9,266 nt of DNA. It comes from Bacillota bacterium. Its GTDB lineage: Bacteria; Bacillota_C; Negativicutes; JAEYSJ01. This document shows, piece after piece, positions 5,870-9,266 of the stretch; position 1 is the first letter of the stretch; every line of letters begins with the position of its first letter. Location: positions 1 through 9,266 of the forward strand of contig JAEYSJ010000339.1 of the NCBI GenBank assembly GCA_023434855.1. The letters run 5' to 3'. Both the position numbers and the translations under genes were made by a program. The notes beneath the pieces are model-generated. The model worked only from the letters and a program-made list of their open reading frames with translations, did no database searches and was not told the DNA's origin.

Positions 5870-7852
5870 TTAAAAGCTGGGCAATCGGAGAAAAGGAAGT
5901 TTCCAACGAGGACGATCTTCTTTCTGCCCAGGTGCTTGAGGCTGTTGCCCTTCAGCCGGCAAACCTAGCCTGGTCCGGGGGTCAGCAACCATAGGTTCGG
6001 TTCCTCTAATGAAAGCACTGTATTCTGTTTCAGGATAACCAGGAGGAGCCAATTTACCTGAATCAGCAGCAATCGGCACACCTGTAACTATATCGGGAGG
6101 TACCGCAAAATACGTCGGCGGAGTATTTGCGAGAATAGCAGACATCATCGAGCCCCACATTCCGGCAACTTCGCTGCCTGAAATTCCTACCGGTTTGCGG
6201 TTGTCATTGCCTACATATATTCCAGCAAGCAATTCAGGAGTATAGCCGATAAACCAGGCTGTTTCATAATTATCAGTTGTTCCGGTTTTGCCAGCTGCCT
6301 GCCGGCCGATATTAGCAGCCGTCCCTGTTCCGTTTTCAATAACCCCTTTCATCATATCAGTCAAAAGATAGGCAACTTCCTGACTCAGGACTGATTGTTG
6401 AGATATGCGGGACTCTTCAAGAATCTGGTTATTTTCATCTAACACCTTAAGAATACCTATGGGCTTGGACATTACACCTCCGTTTGCAAAAGCTGTATAA
6501 GCCGCCGTCAGTTCAAATAAATTAACACCCTGAGTAAGTCCTCCCAGTGCGGTCGCCAAGTTGTTGTCTTGCGGTACCAAAGTAGTAATGCCCATATTTC
6601 TTGCAAGATTGATCACCTGATCAATTCCCACTTGCTGTCCCAATTTAACCGCTGCAACATTTATTGACCAGCGTAGCGCTTTTTTCAATGTAACCGGACC
6701 ACGATATTTCCTATCATAATTCTGGGGAGCATAGCCGCCAATATTAATCGGCTGGTCAATAATGATAGCGTTAACAGTCAGTCCCTGATTTAAGCCAACG
6801 GCATATACAAAAGGTTTAAAGGCTGAACCTGGTTGCCTTACTTCGGCTAAAACCCGGTTAATTTGACTTTCCTCATAATTCCTCCCTCCGACCATCGCCT
6901 TAATGTAGCCGTTCCGCGGATCGAGGAGCAACACTGCACCCTGTCGCTCACCAAGGACGGTCTCTGCAACCTGCTGATTTTTTATGTCTAATGTGGTATA
7001 TACTTTAAGACCGCCTTTATACACTCTGTTAGCGCCATATTTTCCCACAAGCTCATTGGCAATATAGTCCAGAAAATAGGAAGCCTGCACTGTTCGTTTC
7101 TTTTTTCCGGCAAGCATAAGTGGTTCTTTTTGCGCTTTATCGGCATCAGCCTGGGTAATATAGCCTTCTTTAACCATACCGGACAGCACAACACCCCGAC
7201 GGGCAATAGCAGCCTTGCTGTCAACATATGGCGAATAAATATTGGGCCCCCTCGGTAAACCGGCCAGCAAAGCACTCTCAGCAAGTGTAAGTTCACTGGC
7301 ATGTTTAGCAAAGTATACTTGTGATGCAGCTTCTACACCATATGCACCTTCACCAAAATATACCTGATTGAGATATGCCTGTAAAATTTCCTGTTTGGAA
7401 AACTTACGCTCAATAATTAATGCCAGCAGGGCTTCCTTTATTTTGCGGGTAAAAGTACGTTCCTGGGTTAAAAACATATTCTTGGCTAACTGCTGAGTTA
7501 GAGTGCTACCTCCTTCTACCAGACTGCCACTACGTAAATCAACCCATAGTGCCCGTAACAATCCCAGCGGATCTATTCCCATATGATTATAGAAACGGCT
7601 ATCCTCATTTGCTACAATTGCCTGTTGAATATATGGTGACATATTATTGATAGATACTACAATCCGATTTTCTTCAAATAGTTTTGAAATCAGTTGTCCA
7701 TTAATATCAAAGACCTGCGTAGCTGACACCAGTCGCAGATTTTCCAAATTGTCTGTACCCGGCAAATCGATAAAAGAACAACCGTCAATTAAAAACACAC
7801 TTGCAATTAGAAAAAAAACAACAATATATTTTGCAGCACATTTGCGCATCAT
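5870..7852 (-). CDS. Class A penicillin-binding protein (PBP1A-type transglycosylase/transpeptidase)
   Basis: This bifunctional enzyme polymerises lipid II into glycan strands and cross-links peptide stems outside the cytoplasmic membrane. The 660-residue protein carries a short N-terminal hydrophobic anchor (about 9-22). A GT51 domain follows, with E83-D84 in EDSRFYNHMG (E83 catalytic), GGSTLTQQLAKN (114-125) and RKIKEA...E (136-148). The transpeptidase domain has S343-A-F-K346, S396-I-N398 and K522-T-G524. The C-terminal tail from about 620 is rich in Pro, Gln and charged residues. All catalytic motifs are intact. The anchor ends in LIDGC (C25), which resembles a lipobox except for Asp at -2. 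The first of two adjacent ATGs (7850-7852) is chosen; AGGAG at 7859-7863 serves either. The gene is divergent from the deacetylase and probably cotranscribed with wecG/tagA. Confidence 0.95.
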   Translation of the reverse strand: MMRKCAAKYIVVFFLIASVFLIDGCSFIDLPGTDNLENLRLVSATQVFDINGQLISKLFEENRIVVSINNMSPYIQQAIVANEDSRFYNHMGIDPLGLLRALWVDLRSGSLVEGGSTLTQQLAKNMFLTQERTFTRKIKEALLALIIERKFSKQEILQAYLNQVYFGEGAYGVEAASQVYFAKHASELTLAESALLAGLPRGPNIYSPYVDSKAAIARRGVVLSGMVKEGYITQADADKAQKEPLMLAGKKKRTVQASYFLDYIANELVGKYGANRVYKGGLKVYTTLDIKNQQVAETVLGERQGAVLLLDPRNGYIKAMVGGRNYEESQINRVLAEVRQPGSAFKPFVYAVGLNQGLTVNAIIIDQPINIGGYAPQNYDRKYRGPVTLKKALRWSINVAAVKLGQQVGIDQVINLARNMGITTLVPQDNNLATALGGLTQGVNLFELTAAYTAFANGGVMSKPIGILKVLDENNQILEESRISQQSVLSQEVAYLLTDMMKGVIENGTGTAANIGRQAAGKTGTTDNYETAWFIGYTPELLAGIYVGNDNRKPVGISGSEVAGMWGSMMSAILANTPPTYFAVPPDIVTGVPIAADSGKLAPPGYPETEYSAFIRGTEPMVADPRTRLGLPAEGQQPQAPGQKEDRPRWKLPFLRLPSF

Positions 7853-7872
7853 TTCACTCTCCTCTATTTTTT

Positions 7873-7881
7873 AGTATACCA
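7873..7881 (-). promoter_or_regulatory. Extended -10 promoter of the PBP gene
   Basis: On the minus strand, TGG-TATACT gives a TGn extended -10 with a five-of-six hexamer (7873-7878). No good -35 is found 16-18 nt upstream, which is common for extended -10 promoters. Transcription would begin near 7866, leaving a very short leader that still holds the AGGAG site. Confidence 0.5.
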
Positions 7882-7885
7882 GAAG

Positions 7886-7914
7886 CTGACAAAAATTACG
7901 CGCAGGAATATGAT
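7886..7914 (+). promoter_or_regulatory. Sigma-A type promoter of the polysaccharide deacetylase gene
   Basis: The -35 CTGACA (7886-7891) and -10 TATGAT (7909-7914) each match five of six consensus bases, with a 17-nt spacer. Transcription would start near 7921, about 50 nt before the coding start. The -10 lies inside a palindrome (7902-7921), suggesting repression. Confidence 0.7.
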
Positions 7915-7921
7915 CTCCTGC
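7902..7921. promoter_or_regulatory. Palindrome over the deacetylase -10, candidate operator
   Basis: GCAGGA and TCCTGC are perfect 6-bp inverted repeats separated by 8 nt (7908-7915), with the -10 hexamer inside the spacer. The arrangement suits a dimeric repressor that would block the promoter. The matching regulator is not in the window. Confidence 0.4.
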
Positions 7922-7959
7922 AGAGAATATACATAGCAATCCATATATCTTGTAAATAT

Positions 7960-7965
7960 AAGGTG
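7960..7965 (+). promoter_or_regulatory. Shine-Dalgarno site fixing the deacetylase start
   Basis: AAGGTG lies 7 nt before the ATG at 7973 but only 1 nt before the earlier in-frame ATG at 7967. This favours the later start. Confidence 0.6.
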
Positions 7966-7972
7966 AATGTGT

Positions 7973-8887
7973 ATGATACAAAAATGTTGGTTCTTTCGTT
8001 CTATTTGCACTTTATGCGCATTTAGCTTACTCTTATTGGTTTCTTCTCCGCTGGTCTCATTGGCCTTTTTTAGTTATAGCAACCAGGAAGCTTTAATATC
8101 AACGCCAAAGAAAGCCAGCGGACAGGGAATGATACCGGACTTGCTTCCTGATGCTTATTATCTTGGTGATACTATTGCCGATTTACCGCCTAACGACAAA
8201 GTAGTTTATGATTTATTCACTGTCATAGAGCGAAAAGCACGTCAATTGCCTACCGCATTACTTGACAGAGAGCCATATTACGGCGATAAAGTTGTATATC
8301 TAACTTTTGATGATGGGCCAGATGCTGAAAATACCCCGAAAGTTTTAAAAATACTTCATGAGAATGATGTAAAAGCAACTTTTTTTGTTGTTGGTACCCA
8401 GATAGAAAAATACCCTGAGATTCTGAAAAGTATTTATCTTGAAGGCCACGCCATCGGCAATCATACATACAATCATATATATCGCGAATTATATCAGTCA
8501 GTTGACACTTATACAAATCAACTACACCACAACGATGAAATAATTAAAAGCATTCTCGGGGTTCGCCCGCGAATATCCCGGGCGCCTGGTGGTTCGGCCG
8601 GCAGTTTTACAAAAGTGTATTGGGACAGGCTGAAGGCTGAAGGATATATCGAAATAGGCTGGAATATTAGTTCAGGCGATGCCTCCAGAGCTAATTCCAA
8701 ACAGATTATTAATAACATTGCCTATCAAATGGAAAATAAATTTCTTTCTAATCATGCAATTGTCCTGTTGCATGATGGCAAGGGACATAGTGAAACAACG
8801 AAGGCCTTACCTGAGATAATCAAATTTTTCAAAGATCGCGACTTTGAATTCCGGGCAGTAAATTTACATACACCTCCCGCGTGGTAA
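7973..8887 (+). CDS. Secreted polysaccharide deacetylase (CE4, NodB-like)
   Basis: CE4 enzymes remove acetyl groups from N-acetylated sugars such as peptidoglycan GlcNAc or MurNAc, usually outside the membrane. The 304-residue protein starts with a signal or anchor sequence: a K6-containing n-region in the alternative numbering, then a hydrophobic core at about 10-29, ending in VSLA. A roughly 70-residue linker leads to the NodB domain from about 105. Motifs are TFDDGP (111-116; D113 catalytic, D114 metal), HTYNH (H164 and H168, metal), RAPGG (203-207), WNISSGD (230-236) and LLHDG (266-269 region, H267). The metal triad D-H-H is intact. Motif 4 has SSGD where many relatives have an Asp at the first Ser. 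The ATG at 7973 is preferred over 7967 for its ribosome-site spacing. The gene has its own promoter and a strong terminator. The substrate is not certain; the neighbouring PBP suggests peptidoglycan. Confidence 0.92.
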   Translation: MIQKCWFFRSICTLCAFSLLLLVSSPLVSLAFFSYSNQEALISTPKKASGQGMIPDLLPDAYYLGDTIADLPPNDKVVYDLFTVIERKARQLPTALLDREPYYGDKVVYLTFDDGPDAENTPKVLKILHENDVKATFFVVGTQIEKYPEILKSIYLEGHAIGNHTYNHIYRELYQSVDTYTNQLHHNDEIIKSILGVRPRISRAPGGSAGSFTKVYWDRLKAEGYIEIGWNISSGDASRANSKQIINNIAYQMENKFLSNHAIVLLHDGKGHSETTKALPEIIKFFKDRDFEFRAVNLHTPPAW

Positions 8888-8903
8888 AGGAGAAGATTAA
8901 TTT

Positions 8904-8953
8904 AAAAGAGATTACTTGCTATCAATGGACCAGATAGCAAGTAATCTCTTTTT

Positions 8954-8955
<2 letters not shown>
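8904..8955 (+). terminator. Strong shared terminator between the deacetylase gene and guaB
   Basis: AGAGATTACTTGCTATC (8907-8923) is perfectly complementary to GATAGCAAGTAATCTCT (8933-8949), with a 9-nt loop. Adjacent A-T pairs extend the stem to 20 bp. Seven T residues follow on the plus strand. The minus strand offers four T residues after the same hairpin, so it probably also ends guaB, whose stop codon lies in the T-run. Confidence 0.93.

Positions 8956-9266
<311 letters not shown>

Noticed and set aside
6988..7311. Minus-strand 107-codon frame inside the PBP gene
   Set aside because: It is an alternative frame within an intact, well-conserved PBP coding sequence and has no recognisable protein.

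Overview
The window looks like chromosomal DNA from a low-to-moderate GC Firmicute (about 40% GC by eye). Several things point to a Negativicutes-type, outer-membrane-bearing relative such as the Sporomusaceae: a phosphatidylserine/phosphatidylethanolamine pathway (psd-pssA), SurE, a TagA/WecG glycosyltransferase and a bifunctional PBP1A-type enzyme next to each other, together with strong AGGAGG-type Shine-Dalgarno sites, GTG/TTG starts and sigma-A style promoters. The family level is inference from gene content; no marker such as rRNA is present.

All genes but one read on the minus strand. Going leftwards from the right edge: the 3' end of guaB (IMP dehydrogenase) converges on a plus-strand polysaccharide deacetylase, and the two share a 20-bp terminator hairpin. 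The deacetylase is divergent from a class A penicillin-binding protein across a 120-bp promoter region that carries a palindrome on the deacetylase -10 box. Downstream of the PBP come wecG/tagA and then psd and pssA, which overlap by four bases. psd-pssA appears to have its own promoter, overlapping the wecG stop codon. A terminator follows pssA. A 252-bp spacer then holds a near-consensus promoter for a single membrane-bound family 2 glycosyltransferase, which is closed by its own terminator. The last block is queD-queE-surE, tightly packed with Shine-Dalgarno sites lying inside or on the end of the preceding gene. It is followed by a long imperfect hairpin abutting the surE stop. At the left edge a strong Shine-Dalgarno sequence shows that another minus-strand gene begins just outside.

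Functionally, the middle of the window is an envelope-biogenesis neighbourhood: peptidoglycan polymerisation (PBP1A), probable peptidoglycan or polysaccharide deacetylation, lipid-linked glycan assembly (WecG/TagA), aminophospholipid synthesis (PssA then Psd) and an uncharacterised membrane GT2. The left part holds two consecutive steps of 7-deazaguanine (queuosine precursor) synthesis, QueD then QueE, plus the SurE nucleotidase. queC, queF and folE are not in the window.

I see no mobile element, CRISPR array, tRNA or rRNA. This is mostly ordinary core-genome sequence, and I did not find a convincing new multi-gene system. The points most worth a second look are the 53-nt hairpin after surE, the palindrome on the deacetylase promoter, the near-lipobox of the PBP, and the orphan status of the two glycosyltransferases.
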